Positions 47,541-58,616 of a stretch of 64,000 bases of DNA are shown here, in pieces; positions within the stretch are counted from its first letter, which is position 1, and each line of letters begins with the position of its first letter. A program made the position numbers and the translations under genes. Below the pieces are notes generated by a model. That model saw only the letters and a list, made by a program, of their open reading frames with translations. It was not told where the DNA came from and did not search any database. Source of the DNA: Monilinia fructicola (taxonomy: Eukaryota; Ascomycota; Leotiomycetes; Helotiales; Sclerotiniaceae). Location of the stretch: the NCBI GenBank assembly GCA_008692225.1, contig VICG01000004.1, positions 1,674,501 through 1,738,500 on the forward strand. The letters run 5' to 3'.

Positions 47541-49384
47541 AATCTAAGCAATCCCACTAATATAACTGCCTCTTGGCCCTAAAAAAGGTATAGAGTACAG
47601 AGTATAGTATACTGTAGTATCTCCCTAAATTTCCCATCCCCACTAGAAAACCTCGCTCGGAAACGAAAAAGCACTGCCCCCCTTGGCACATCTCCATCAA
47701 TTCGCACACCAATCACCACCTCTTCCCCCCCATACCCACCAATCACAATGCCCAATTGACAATTCGTGGCTGGAGAAATTGACGCCTGCGAAGTGCACAT
47801 CGATCTACCGTACTGTATCTGCGTGCGGCGGTACAATAAGGTAAAGAACAGGATAGGACAGAAGAATATAATCCAGAAAAGGAAAAATAAGATAAGGAAA
47901 ATAAAAAAGAATGCAAAATCTACATTAACTACTAAAGACTCCCGCCGACAATACGTCTAACCGAAACGACGTTCTGGAAAGTAAATATTCGTCCGCCGTG
48001 ACGCAGATGGCGAGAGTCGACCGTTTGTTTGTTCGTCTGCTCGTCAGGCTCACCAGGCTAGAGGTTTGAGCTGCGGTCAGAAACGGGGTATATATCTATC
48101 TAGCTATAGGTACCTACCTGTCTCAGCAGACCTCTCGCGAGGCATTAAAATCCTTTCGCCAGCCAGCATCCATCTGCTGTGTCATCCGCCGTAAAAAAGG
48201 GTATCTATCAAACAACTATGATACAAGACAGACCCATGCGGATGCACAATGAGAGATCAATTATGATTCATCACGTACCTATCAATCTATCCACCCAACC
48301 AACCATCCAACCATCCTCCTATCAACATAAACTATATCCAATAACACCCCAAGCCAGTCAAAGCAACCAAGTCGAACCAACCCCTCAGGACTCAACAATC
48401 AGCAGTCAAAACAAGATCGCCCAACCCAAACAAGTCCAACTTCCCACCCAACTCCCCACCCAAACTCAAACTCACCCAACTCCAATCTCTCACCGCCACC
48501 AAACCCCAGCCCACAGCCCATACATAACCTTCCAAGCCGGCCCCCATATCAACTTCCAACTTTCAACCATGAACCTTCACCCGCCAACCAACCCATAAAG
48601 CCACACCCCGTAAATATCCTTGGCCGTGCCAGCGCGAGCCGTGAGGATGAGCCAAAAATCCCACCCCATCGAATCCATCAATCCACCAAATCTTCACCTT
48701 CTCCCCCAAATCCCCAACAAACAATCACCCCATGAAACACGACGTGCGACTTGCGACGTACGACTACTATGTGGTTATGCGTACGTACATACATACATAC
48801 ATACATACATGCACAATCGCGTATTACGATCGATATCCACCAGAGAAGTAAATGAATGTCTGTGAGTGTGTGTGTGTGAGAGAGAGAGAAAGAGAGAGGG
48901 CTTGGGTGGATAATTAATTTAGAGGTTAAGTTTGTATATATGTATGTATGTATGTATGTATGTGATTTTATTCGCGGTGGGGGTGGATGATGTGATGTGA
49001 TGTGATGTGGTTGCTATAGGTAGGGTTTGTTTTAGTACCTACGTAGCGAGCGAGATGTAATATTATAAAGGAGAGGGGAAGCGAAGGGTTGAATAGGAGG
49101 CGTAAGGTAGCCGACGTAGCGAAAATCTAGAGGCGAGGGGGGGACGAAAATACAGCTTACTAACATGATGGGTCGGGAAATGTATGTATGAATGATCTTG
49201 ATACGATTTTCATTCAGCTAAAAAAAGTTGAAAGACATTCATCTACAGTGGTATTTCCCCCCTGAACGCCCACGCCCACGCTACGCCCCGCTAACAAACC
49301 TTCCCATCCCATCCGTGTCAGCTCACTTCGCCTATGCTATCATCTCCCCTCAGTATACCCAACCTAATTATCCTTTCTTGTCCT
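47541..49384. other. Intergenic region with tetranucleotide repeats
   Basis: 1.8 kb between the AT island and the acyltransferase 3' end. Contains CCTAATCTAATC near 47530, (CATA)n at 48785-48810, (GTAT)n at 48939-48963 and GATGT repeats near 48990-49008. The open frame 48179-48598 is Gln/Pro/Thr low complexity and unconvincing. No gene recognised. Confidence 0.55.
48785..48963. repeat. Paired tetranucleotide microsatellites (CATA)n and (GTAT)n
   Basis: The two runs are in inverted orientation about 130 bases apart (48785-48810 and 48939-48963), so a transcript could fold into a stem. Confidence 0.7.
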
Positions 49385-51750
49385 CTAAACCCCTTTCCTT
49401 TCCTCATCTTCACTATTGTATGCCGCGTCTTCATTTTCTCTTGTAGCCTCACTTTGTCTCCGTCTCATCTGACCTCTCTCCTTCATAGCTCCCCGAATCT
49501 TCAGGCTAACCTCTTCAAAACTAGCTTTCCCATCCAATGCACTGAAACTCTTCAAGGGGAAGCCCGCTGATCCTATTGCACCACCGCTACTGCTGCTGCG
49601 ACTCCCACTTCGGGACGGTGGTCGCGTTGCAAATAAGGCGATGTTGCCTAGATTGCCAAATGATTCATTACGTGGAAGACTTCCATTCATACTTGAGCCA
49701 CCTCCAATAGAGGCTCCTGCAGTATTACTCCTGTGCATGACATGTGGTGGTGATTCATCCGAGTGACCAGATTGATTGCTGTTACGTCGTAAATCGTTTT
49801 GATGAGGCGAAGTAGGAGTTTTGATATCATCGCGATTGAAAGGATCGGCCACTATCCTGGAAGCATCAAAATCCGGGAACATTTCGGGACCAAGTGTGTT
49901 GATGACGTCTGTAACTTGTGCACTGAGTTGTGCCCTGCGCTCACGAAGTTTGGATATAACGTTGCTGGAAGCTGGGTTGAGAGCAACAATTAGAGGCCGT
50001 AATGATTTGGCGATATCCATGCCAACTTCACCGAAACGAAGCGCCGCAAAAGTAATGGCTGGGAAGAGGATGTAGCCGAAAACGAAGATCGCCCAAACTG
50101 GAACCCATTCAGGTACATAGCCTTGGACTCTATTTTTGTAAGTCCAATATGCAAGACTAATGGTATAAAAATTATATAAGATCGGTGCAAAAGCTAGGGC
50201 AACCAAAAGTTTCCATGTTGCCATAACATCGCGACCTTGGAGTTTAACCGTAGATGCAGCCAACGCTTCCTTTGATTTTCTTATGCTAATCAGTTTAGAA
50301 GCTATGAACACAGGCGCAAACAAGAAAAGTCCCGGAATAACACCAATAGACAGAACAGCAAGCTTTCCTAGGCGGTAGAACAGAAGAAATACTGCTTTGG
50401 GAACAGAGAACTTAGCGTATTCGACTTGATGATCCCTAAGGTTCATATAGCGTAGCTGTCTGTTGTAGTCCAAAACAGATTTCTTGAGAGAAACAATCCG
50501 TGGATCATCTTTGTAATGTGTATAACCTTTGACCAGTCTTCGATTTAACTCGACCACCATCGGAAGCGGGAGTTTCTTTCCAGTTGGATTATAGAGTCTT
50601 CGAGCGGCTTGAATAAGCATGAGAGTGTCATAATCCGGACTTGTGACGGTAACAGCAACAAGGGCTTGGTATACAATATCCAACAATTGGCTAACAGCAC
50701 CTCTTCGGTCTCCACTTTTGTAAAGCTCGACAAGCTCTTTCGGTATGTCGATAGGATTTCCAAACTCAATTACGGCCCTGGATCGGAACTTGTGGGCATG
50801 AAAGTAGTTCATACCACATGGCACGATTTTAAGACCACTGTCGGGATTGGCAGCCAAAGATCCAAGTGCCATAATAGCCACACCAGCTTTTAAGGGAAGT
50901 AATTCGGTCCTGTCGTGACTCCCGCCCTCTGGAAAGATTCCAACTGCTCCGCCGCCACTAAGACGATCGAAGACGGCATCATAAACTTGTGTTTGATCGA
51001 CTTTGGGGGCAGTCTTGTACTTCGATCCTTCAAAGCCTTCCTTGGCACCCTTGACGGACTCATCGCCAAACTTGCCATTTTCATCAATATCGTCTCGTCC
51101 AGTAAGCTGGATCATAGCGTTTCTACCTTTGAAGGGCTTTTTCAATCTTAACTCTTCTGCGCTGATGACTTCAGCTATTTCTGTATTGGCCGCGGTTCCT
51201 TCGACTGTGGGTAGAACTAATAATCCCCCAACTTGTATTTCTTTTCCATCAAACTTCGTACCAACTCCACGAACGAGAAGCGGGTCGTTGATAGGGTCCG
51301 GCAGGTATATTGTACCAGATCCAGGCTTTACCATATCTAGAGCTCGTCCAACAGGGACCGCGCCCACTTTACGCGCAAACCACCCCACGATGAATCGACC
51401 CATAGACTTCGCGGCAATAAGGAAAGCGGCGCGGCGATGACATTCATTTCGGAGAGTGCGCATAAGAATAAGGGGATCAACGAACTAGTCAATTTTGTCA
51501 ATCAAGAGCTTCAACGTTGTAAAAGCTAACTGTCGCATACCTGGTTGGCATGAGGGGCTGCTACAAAGATAACAGGCCCACGCCTTGGAACTTTCCATGA
51601 ACCTCTTGGGTGAACTTCTCGAAAGAAGAGGTCGACAAGTATCGAAAATGTCCAGAGGAATACATCGTAAATCCAATTGGTCATGGGAAATTGTTCCTTG
51701 TGCTTGCCCTTTTGGGGTACATGTTCGTGAATCTGCTGCTCGTTGGCCAT
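49385..51750 (-). CDS. SCT1: Glycerol-3-phosphate / dihydroxyacetone-phosphate acyltransferase (Sct1/Gpt2 type)
   Basis: ER enzyme catalysing the first acylation of glycerolipid synthesis, making lysophosphatidic acid. Exons are 51750-51541 and 51484-49385, giving 769 residues. The PlsC acyltransferase domain occupies residues ~40-310. Block I reads APHANQ|FVDP (His67 and Asp73, split by the intron), with five residues between His and Asp rather than the classic four. Block III is FPEGGSHDR at 254-262. A long insert (residues ~125-235) between the blocks is typical of the fungal Sct1/Gpt2 enzymes. Hydrophobic segments follow near 455-490 and 505-590, then a Ser/Arg-rich cytosolic tail suited to phospho-regulation. 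Start ATG 51750 (MANEQQIHEHVPQ) was preferred over upstream non-ATG codons. Sct1 and Gpt2 cannot be separated by eye. Confidence 0.93.
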
Positions 51751-52844
51751 TATGATAGTGGGGTGTAGATCAAGATGACCAGCGCAGAGAAATGAGAGAA
51801 GTAGGTCTTCTCTCAATAAGTACTGGGGAGGTGAGGCTCAAGTTGATGATCTCGTGCACTCGGTTCAATGAGATGTAATTTTAGTCTAGATTGTTCAACC
51901 GGAGCTCAATGATCACATTCGAGTACCTAGATACGGCGTTTTTCGGAATGATTTTGTCAGATTTTGCTCAGGTATTCTTTTTTGTTGGCCTGATGAGTCG
52001 TATAGATCCAAAAGTCATATCGAGCGGGAAAAGGGCTGATCAATTAACTTTGGTGGCACTTATTAATGGAAAAGAGGCAATGTATCGGCGGCGGGGTGAG
52101 AATGAAATGATTTCTTTAGTTTACTAACTACCTAGGTAGGCAAAGAGTGAGACTAGGTACTCGAGGTACATTTTTTTGCTTTTTCACGGAACCGGATTAA
52201 ATTGCATACCCGATCCGTTGACATTGATAGAACCGATAACAAGCGCCCGCTCTTCATAAGCGACAACCCCTTCAATCTTTCGAATCTCGACACACCTCCA
52301 GCTACTAGGTACAACTAGTATTAGCATCTCTTATCTTAGATTCTAGCGTAGAATTGAGAGCATCTCTTCTTGGACAAGGAGAATTGTTGTTCTATTCCCA
52401 TCTCATCTGTATTAACTGACTGGTTACTGTTCAAATCTTAATCGGTTTGCTGAACAAAATCATGATTATGACCATTACTCATCATCAATACAATCACGTG
52501 TAGCAATGCAGGTACCTAGTTATGGATATGAACAGAGTTTCCAACATGCAACCAACAAATGTCAAGACCGCCAGACCATCCATCACTTGGAAGTGAATCA
52601 ATAATGAAGGCTTGTCACTTTCACTTCAATCACATTCACACGATTGTGGATTAGGATTTGACCTCAGCCCTTTTGATCTTGTGAAACGAGGCGCTTAGGT
52701 TAACCTTATATATGACACGACCTACTAGGTAGTATATGTATTTTAAGGAGAGAACGATAGCCATATACAACTTACTCCGCAGAATCTCATCATCTCTAAC
52801 AAATTCTACAAAAATCAACCACGAAAGAACGAAAGATAAGCAAA
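51751..52844. promoter_or_regulatory. Divergent promoter region between acyltransferase and ERG27
   Basis: 1.1 kb between two head-to-head ER lipid genes. It holds an exact TACCTAGGTA (52129-52138), a near copy AGGTACCTAG (about 52510) and a TATA-like TTATATATG at 52706-52714, about 135 bases before the ERG27 ATG. No gene seen. Confidence 0.55.
52129..52138. repeat. TACCTAGGTA palindrome, copy 3
   Basis: Exact copy in the acyltransferase/ERG27 divergent promoter. Confidence 0.9.
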
Positions 52845-54548
52845 ATGGGTTTACCGCCATGGGAGACGAGTGAAAGTCAAACTTTTGCTTTAGTAACAGG
52901 CGCAAACAGGTATTACCACCCCGAAGTGTTCCCATTATTTATGATAAGCTGCAAGGCTCCTAGTTCTAATTGTTGACAACTTTCCAGTGGCTTAGGCTTT
53001 GCTATTGCTGCTCGATTAATTGACGACTTTCTAACCTCATCTGATACCCCTCCTACGAAACATCTAATTCTTATTCTTACTACACGTACTCCGCTGAAGA
53101 CACGATTCACAATCTCGCGCCTGCGTGCCCATCTGCGAAAACTTGTTGATTACTCTCAATTTGCGGACTCACTACGCGCGAAAGCTGAGGCTCGAGGAGA
53201 TGTATACAAGTGGCAGGATATGGTGGCTAGGGTCCACCTTCTTGGAGTTGAAGTCGACTTGTGCGACTTGAAAAGTGTATATGCGGTCACGGACAGGCTG
53301 GTCAATGGGACTGTTGGTAGCCCGGATGCTACTACGATGGATGGTCTGAAGCTACCTGTTGGGTCTCCTGGAACCGCTTCGTACTCTCCAGACGTTCAAC
53401 AAGACAGGTGGGCATTGAGCCAGAAGGAAGGATCTGATGGCGAGCAGAGATCTTGGGGATGGGGTTTGAGCGGAATCCGAATACCCAGATTGGATATCGT
53501 AGTCTTGAATGCAGGTATTGGAGGATGGTCAGGAATCAATTGGCCAAAGGCTGTATGGACTGTCTTGACAGACATGACAGAAGCTGTAACATGGCCAACT
53601 TACAAGCTTGCGGAAGTTGGAACTGTGACAAAACCGCAACTGCACTCTGTTTCTTCAAAATCAGCCAAGAGTTCAGATGGCGAGGCTACAGAAGCTTTAC
53701 TCAATGGCGTCAGTCCGGAAGAGCCACCCCTTGGTGCGACATTCTGTTCTAATGTTTTCGGACATTACATTCTTGCACACGAACTCATGCCTCTGCTATC
53801 ACGAACTGCTTCCTCTTCAGCCACTGCTAGCGGAAGAATCATTTGGGTATCCAGCATCGAGGCACAATCACATCATCTAAATGTAGACGATATACAAGGT
53901 TTGGAAAGTCATGCACCATACGAAAGCTCGAAGCGTCTTACAGATGTTCTCGTCCTTTCAAGAAAGCTTCGGGCAGCAGGCAAAGCCTCTTCCTCATGGT
54001 TCGACTTTTCGGATGTTCGCGTGAAGGAGTCTCAATCAAGTGACGGAGAAGATTCCAAAGAGCGCCTTCCGACAAAATCAATAAGACCCAAGATGTACGT
54101 GGTACAACCTGGAATATTCGTTTCGGAGATCATGCCCTTGAACTTTGTCTTGGTGTTTTTCTATAGGATGATATTCTATCTCGTGAGATGGATGGGTAGC
54201 CAATGGCATACCATCAAAGCCTATACCGCCGCCGTAGCACCAGTATGGGTAGCATTATCCCCCGATGAAATTCTGGATACAATGGACGCACCAGCTTCCA
54301 AGTGGGGATCGGCCACTGATTCAAGTGGTAAAGAACGTGTCATTCGTACAGAAGTCCCAGGTTGGGGATGGGAAGGCAAAACTCCAAAGACGATCGATAC
54401 GGGTGAAAGAAGGAAGGGAAGAAAAAGGGATGCCGTACCGTTGACGAGGGAAGCGAGAGAAGATTTTGAGGTATTGGGTGTCAAGTGTTGGACGGAGATG
54501 GAGAAGCTTAGGAAGGAGTGGGAGGAGCTTTTGGGGGTCAAGAAATGA
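52845..54548 (+). CDS. ERG27: Sterol 3-keto reductase ERG27 (hydroxyanilide fungicide target)
   Basis: NADPH-dependent short-chain reductase of the C4-demethylation complex in ergosterol synthesis; converts 3-ketosterols to 3-beta-hydroxysterols on the ER. Exons are 52845-52909 and 52988-54548, giving 541 residues. The cofactor motif TGANSGLG (17-24) is split by the intron. NAGIG (196-200), WVSSIEA with catalytic Ser, and YESSK (Tyr333, Lys337) follow. The membrane-associated stretch is LNFVLVFFYRMIFYLV (406-421). As I recall the Botrytis cinerea literature, fenhexamid resistance substitutions hit Thr63, Leu195, Pro238, Val309, Ala314, Ser336 and Phe412. This protein has exactly those unchanged residues at exactly those numbers. 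The start ATG gives that numbering, which supports it. Head-to-head with the acyltransferase and convergent with the metalloprotease. Confidence 0.95.
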
Positions 54549-55120
54549 AATAGTGGGCATTTTGGTGTTTCGTGGGGATTTAAGAACATGTAGATTGGTG
54601 AAGCTATAGTTGGCTTTCTATCATGCACAAATATATGACTACCTAATTAATATTTACTCTTTTTTTTCTGGCTCATATCTTTACATACTTATATATCATG
54701 ATGTGCTGCAAAACTTGAAGAATGTTGCTTTTCTTCCTTAGCCTCCTAATCGTCTCTTTAATGCGATCTATCATGTTTGTGTTAACAGTATATTGTTCAG
54801 TCTGTTGGTATGACTAAACATGGCCGCTGTATGGTGCTTTGGGGGGGTTAATGTGGAAAGTCCTTTGAGTATATATAGTTATATACATTGATTTTCTCTT
54901 CACAATAAATTATCTGCTGTAGCTCCTGTTATTAACGCACCCTTTCATGGAGTACATGCATGGCCTTTCATCCCTCTTGATTTAAACGTTTGCAATAATT
55001 TTCAATGCCCTGTCTCAATCGCAACATATCACTGCATCTAAATGTCTGGGTTGATCTAAGTATCTAAACTCATCTCAGCATTTGGCCTGATACAAATGTA
55101 TCCTTTGTCGACCTCGAATT
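54549..55120. other. Convergent intergenic region
   Basis: 570 bases of shared 3' flank of ERG27 and the metalloprotease gene; AT-rich, nothing else seen. Confidence 0.5.
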
Positions 55121-56599
55121 TCATTCCTCTTTCTCACCCATCTCTAACTTCCTGATTTGTCCCAATCTCCCGCGAATCCACTCCCCAAATGCAACAAACA
55201 TATGCACATCCCCATACCTCTCACAAAACTTCAACAGGACTTCATATCTCTCTTCAACATCCGCCCCAGTTGCACAGATCACCTTGGCCAAATCTACCGG
55301 ACATAAATACGGAGGTTGTCGCGCATCTTCAATTATTGACGCGCTGCCTTGCATACAACAAGCATAGTATATACAATGGTCAATTCCGAAGCAATGACCC
55401 AGTTCGTGGGATGCGGTGCGGCAGATTCGGGAAAGGTAGAGACCTGGCAGAGTATTTGAAGCGGTACCTGCTGAGGAGGAGAGTGAAAAGCGGATATTTT
55501 GTTGCGTGACTGCGAGAGCCAAGGGGCTTCCTTCCACGGCATACTCCCCATCATCTTCGGCCCTCTTTCTCTTCCCTTCCTTCTTACTCTTGGTCCTACA
55601 GACCTCGTCGGCATACTCCGCACAGTGGCTCCCCGGCCAGGCATGCACCCTCTCCACGTTTTGCAGCTCATCCAAGACCGGATTATACCTCGCGGTGCTA
55701 ACAACTGCAACTCTACTCCCCCCATATGCACGCCCGCATATAAACTCATCGTCGTCGTCTTCATACAAATCATGGTTCACGAGCATTAATAACGCATATG
55801 CATCTGTCGGTAAGATATCAATAGCGAGATCGAGGAGATCGGAGAGATGGAGTTGGTATTTGAAGGGGGAGGATGGGGTGCTGCGGAAGCGGATACCTGT
55901 TTTGAATGCGCTAGTGCGGAGGGATATGTAGGTTGGAGATTTCCTTCTTGAGGTAGATGTGAATCTGCGTTTGGATGGCTTTGGTGAGGTGTCTTCCCAA
56001 GGTGTGAAGTGAAGGAGCGCGGGATCGAGACGTTTTACAGGAAGCCCGTGGTAGAATGCTTGGAGGTAGGAGATTATGTCTGATATCCAGTCACTCGTCT
56101 CCCAGCTCTCGTCTTTCCATATGTCTTTGCTCCCTGTTCCTTTTTCGCTGCCACTCCCAACCTCGCACTCATCCCATCCCCTCATAAACCCCTCCACTCC
56201 CTCTCCGTCAATTTCCGGCGGCCCAACAACATATATCGTCCTCCTAGCTCCCCCTTTCCCTTTCCCTGCATCTTTCCCCTCACCTGCCTCCGGTACTAAA
56301 TTTCTATGCTTTCCCCTCTCCCAACTCCGAAATTTTTGTCCACCTTGTTTCGGATCAATTGCCAAATCATCACCCTCAAAAACCAGTGGACCGGGAAATG
56401 TAGATGCACATTCTAGATCCGATGCAAATTTATGAAGGATCGTATCTGTGATTGCCGCCCTCTGGGTACTGCTAGATGTAGTAGCTGCTGCACGGCGGGA
56501 AGCAGAGGCGCGTGAGAACTGAGACTGGGAAGGATGGGGTGTGGTGAGAAGGCGTGGGTGTGAACAGACAACAGAGGGAGATGGCTTCTTGGGTGACAT
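55121..56599 (-). CDS. Archaemetzincin-type zinc metalloprotease (peptidase family M54)
   Basis: Putative zinc protease of the archaelysin/AMZ family; its cellular substrate is not established. A single exon of 492 residues. The zinc site is ASHELGHCFGIDHC: His398, Glu399, His402 and His408. Cys409 follows, then Cys414 and Met416 in the family pattern HCxxxxCxM, followed by LCPVDLAKV. In the animal and archaeal consensus the last element is CxxC. Here the second cysteine is replaced by Asp436, so the second (structural) zinc site is altered. The N-terminal 60 residues are Ser/Arg-rich and variable. A Lys/Arg patch (RTKSKKEGKRKRAED) could be a nuclear signal. The start is ATG 56599 (MSPKKPSPSVVCSHP). 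Confidence 0.88.
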   Translation of the reverse strand: MSPKKPSPSVVCSHPRLLTTPHPSQSQFSRASASRRAAATTSSSTQRAAITDTILHKFASDLECASTFPGPLVFEGDDLAIDPKQGGQKFRSWERGKHRNLVPEAGEGKDAGKGKGGARRTIYVVGPPEIDGEGVEGFMRGWDECEVGSGSEKGTGSKDIWKDESWETSDWISDIISYLQAFYHGLPVKRLDPALLHFTPWEDTSPKPSKRRFTSTSRRKSPTYISLRTSAFKTGIRFRSTPSSPFKYQLHLSDLLDLAIDILPTDAYALLMLVNHDLYEDDDDEFICGRAYGGSRVAVVSTARYNPVLDELQNVERVHAWPGSHCAEYADEVCRTKSKKEGKRKRAEDDGEYAVEGSPLALAVTQQNIRFSLSSSAGTASNTLPGLYLSRICRTASHELGHCFGIDHCIYYACCMQGSASIIEDARQPPYLCPVDLAKVICATGADVEERYEVLLKFCERYGDVHMFVAFGEWIRGRLGQIRKLEMGEKEE

Positions 56600-57449
56600 T
56601 CTTGGGAAATTCTTCTGCTGGTCTATAGCAGGAGGTGATCGATTGGGTTTTGATGGTTCGAAGGTGTTGTCAGTGGGAAAAGAATGTTAGAAGTCGTCAC
56701 GATGTCACGTGGTTAACAGGCAACCACACATCTACCAGATGGCATTTACGACGTTCAAAGGCAAAGTCAAATCATTAACATTGAGTGTACAGTATAATTG
56801 CTAATCGATATGTTGTCTTTAGGTCAGTGGTAATTCTCAAGTGAATACGGTGGTCACAGATGACAGACCAAAGGAAAGACGATGTAGTAGTGAACATATT
56901 AATTATTAGAATCCTTCTTTCTTTGTATTCTCTCATGAACACAATTGATCAGATAAGATCCGACCAGGTCAAGCCAGACCAACCATATGCTATGCTACCA
57001 ATGCTATTCTATGCAACGTAAAGTTATCATCCGTTCCATTCATTCCACCACGAATGTTCATCAAATAACTCAGGGTATTCCCAAGCCAATCCCAATTCCA
57101 TGCTAATCCTGTCAAAAAAGATATCCGATCCATGAAAAATCCAGATTTTCTCATCCTAAGACCAAGACCGTCTTTTTGACCTCTCTTTCCACATTTCCAT
57201 CCCTGATGTAATGTGATGTGATTTAAACTCCAATCTAAACGCCCAATAAACTCCTCGCAATGCATGATGTGAAATGATGCAGATTCTCATAAGATTCCAT
57301 TCTCAAATTCGAAAAGAAACAAAAAGTCAAAAAGGAAATTTTCATAATTGATACAAAAAAATTCGTAACTCCAACAGGCCATTTTCATCCATCCAAACCA
57401 TTCTTAGAAACTCCCAATTCAGAATCCGAATGAGAAGTTAGAAGACATC
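56600..57449. other. Intergenic region
   Basis: 850 bases between two minus-strand genes, covering the metalloprotease promoter and the cyclin 3' flank. No gene recognised. Confidence 0.5.
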
Positions 57450-58616
57450 TCACGCAGTGGAGAGGTTCTTTTGACCACCAAAGTATCGTGTCAAGAAATT
57501 GCCCTTTGATTTCTTGGCCGTGCGACGCTTTTCCTCTGCCATTGCCATATTGTCTTGATGAGCCATGTTGTCGATTTCGTATGGAAGCATAGGTCGGAGC
57601 TTGCCATCAGCACCAGCAACATGAACAGTGACGATGTCGCGGGCAACACCTGAAGGGGAGTAGGCATCGCATTGCATGGCATCATTTTCTTCGAGGTAGC
57701 TGCTGACGGACGATAGAGGTGTGCCAGAGCGGGATAATTCGGAGATGTAAGACGAGGCAGAAGATGACATGGCGTCGAGGGTGTCAGTGGTTCCGCTGCG
57801 AGTAAGATCAGGAACTTCTGACGAGGAAGGTGGTGAGTTGTAGTTGTGTGTGTCGTTGGTTGGGAAGAGGGATTGTTGTTCGCCATAGTATGACATGTAC
57901 TTGTCTTCGGTAGCAGGAATCCAGTATCTTCCCGTTGGATCGAAAGACATATGTTGCATTGCAAGAGCTTCTTGTTCTCTAATAGCTTGTTGACGTGCTT
58001 CGTGAAGAAGGGCTTGTTCTTGTCTTCGATCCAAGTCAAATCGTATTGGTGTGAGAAAAGGTTCCAGATGAGTGTAAAGGTCATCCTCGTTAACGATCAA
58101 GTCCCAATTGAGTAGCTGGAGTAGTTGCTTCTCCATGAGATTGACTTCTGTTCTGGTAAATGAGAACTCATCGTATCCCCGAACGTTCGAGTACTCAGCC
58201 CAATGTTTGTTTTTGGGTGATGAATCATTGAGGAATTTGGCCGATAAGATCAATGTTGCCAGAAATATCCTGTGAACTGTACACCTCAAACCCTTTGCAA
58301 CTGGTGGTAGTCTCTTCTTCAGTCTAGCCAGGTATACTAAGCTGGTCATGAGTGTAGGTACTTGAACGTTTGATCTCTTCACTAAGGAAGCAATGAATCT
58401 CTCTAATGACGGCAAATCTGATGCTGACACCTTCTCTTGAGGAGGGGTTCGAGGAGGTGAAGGAACTTGACTTGAAGTTTGTGTGGATTCGCACTGAATG
58501 ACTTCTCTCGCCTTTTGGGCAAGATAATTGATCATATCTTGAGTAACTGGTTGGAAAACAAAATGATCTAGAGCCGCCTCGTTGGAGGTTCTAGGGGTAT
58601 TTGAGTTGAGAGACAT
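57450..58616 (-). CDS. pclA: PCL1/PclA-type cyclin (Pho85 partner family)
   Basis: Cyclin of the Pcl1/2 (PclA) class, which partners a Pho85-like kinase in G1 progression, polarity and sporulation. A single exon of 388 residues. The cyclin box spans residues ~70-195: [38 protein letters not shown], then [20 protein letters not shown] and [20 protein letters not shown], ending [16 protein letters not shown]. The C-terminal half is Ser/Asp-rich and probably disordered, with many possible kinase sites, and ends in [14 protein letters not shown]. Start ATG 58616 ([13 protein letters not shown]). The nearest gene upstream lies outside the window, more than 5 kb away. Orthology to Aspergillus PclA is inferred from the box and tail layout. 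Confidence 0.88.
   Translation of the reverse strand: MSLNSNTPRTSNEAALDHFVFQPVTQDMINYLAQKAREVIQCESTQTSSQVPSPPRTPPQEKVSASDLPSLERFIASLVKRSNVQVPTLMTSLVYLARLKKRLPPVAKGLRCTVHRIFLATLILSAKFLNDSSPKNKHWAEYSNVRGYDEFSFTRTEVNLMEKQLLQLLNWDLIVNEDDLYTHLEPFLTPIRFDLDRRQEQALLHEARQQAIREQEALAMQHMSFDPTGRYWIPATEDKYMSYYGEQQSLFPTNDTHNYNSPPSSSEVPDLTRSGTTDTLDAMSSSASSYISELSRSGTPLSSVSSYLEENDAMQCDAYSPSGVARDIVTVHVAGADGKLRPMLPYEIDNMAHQDNMAMAEEKRRTAKKSKGNFLTRYFGGQKNLSTA

Noticed and set aside
48179..48598. 139-codon open frame
   Set aside because: Pro/Gln/Thr low-complexity translation from a CCAA-rich stretch; no conserved look and poor context.
48570..48720. Minus-strand segment reading MDSMGWDFWLILTARAG that resembled an exon
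   Set aside because: Too short, no partner exons found in frame and no recognisable family.
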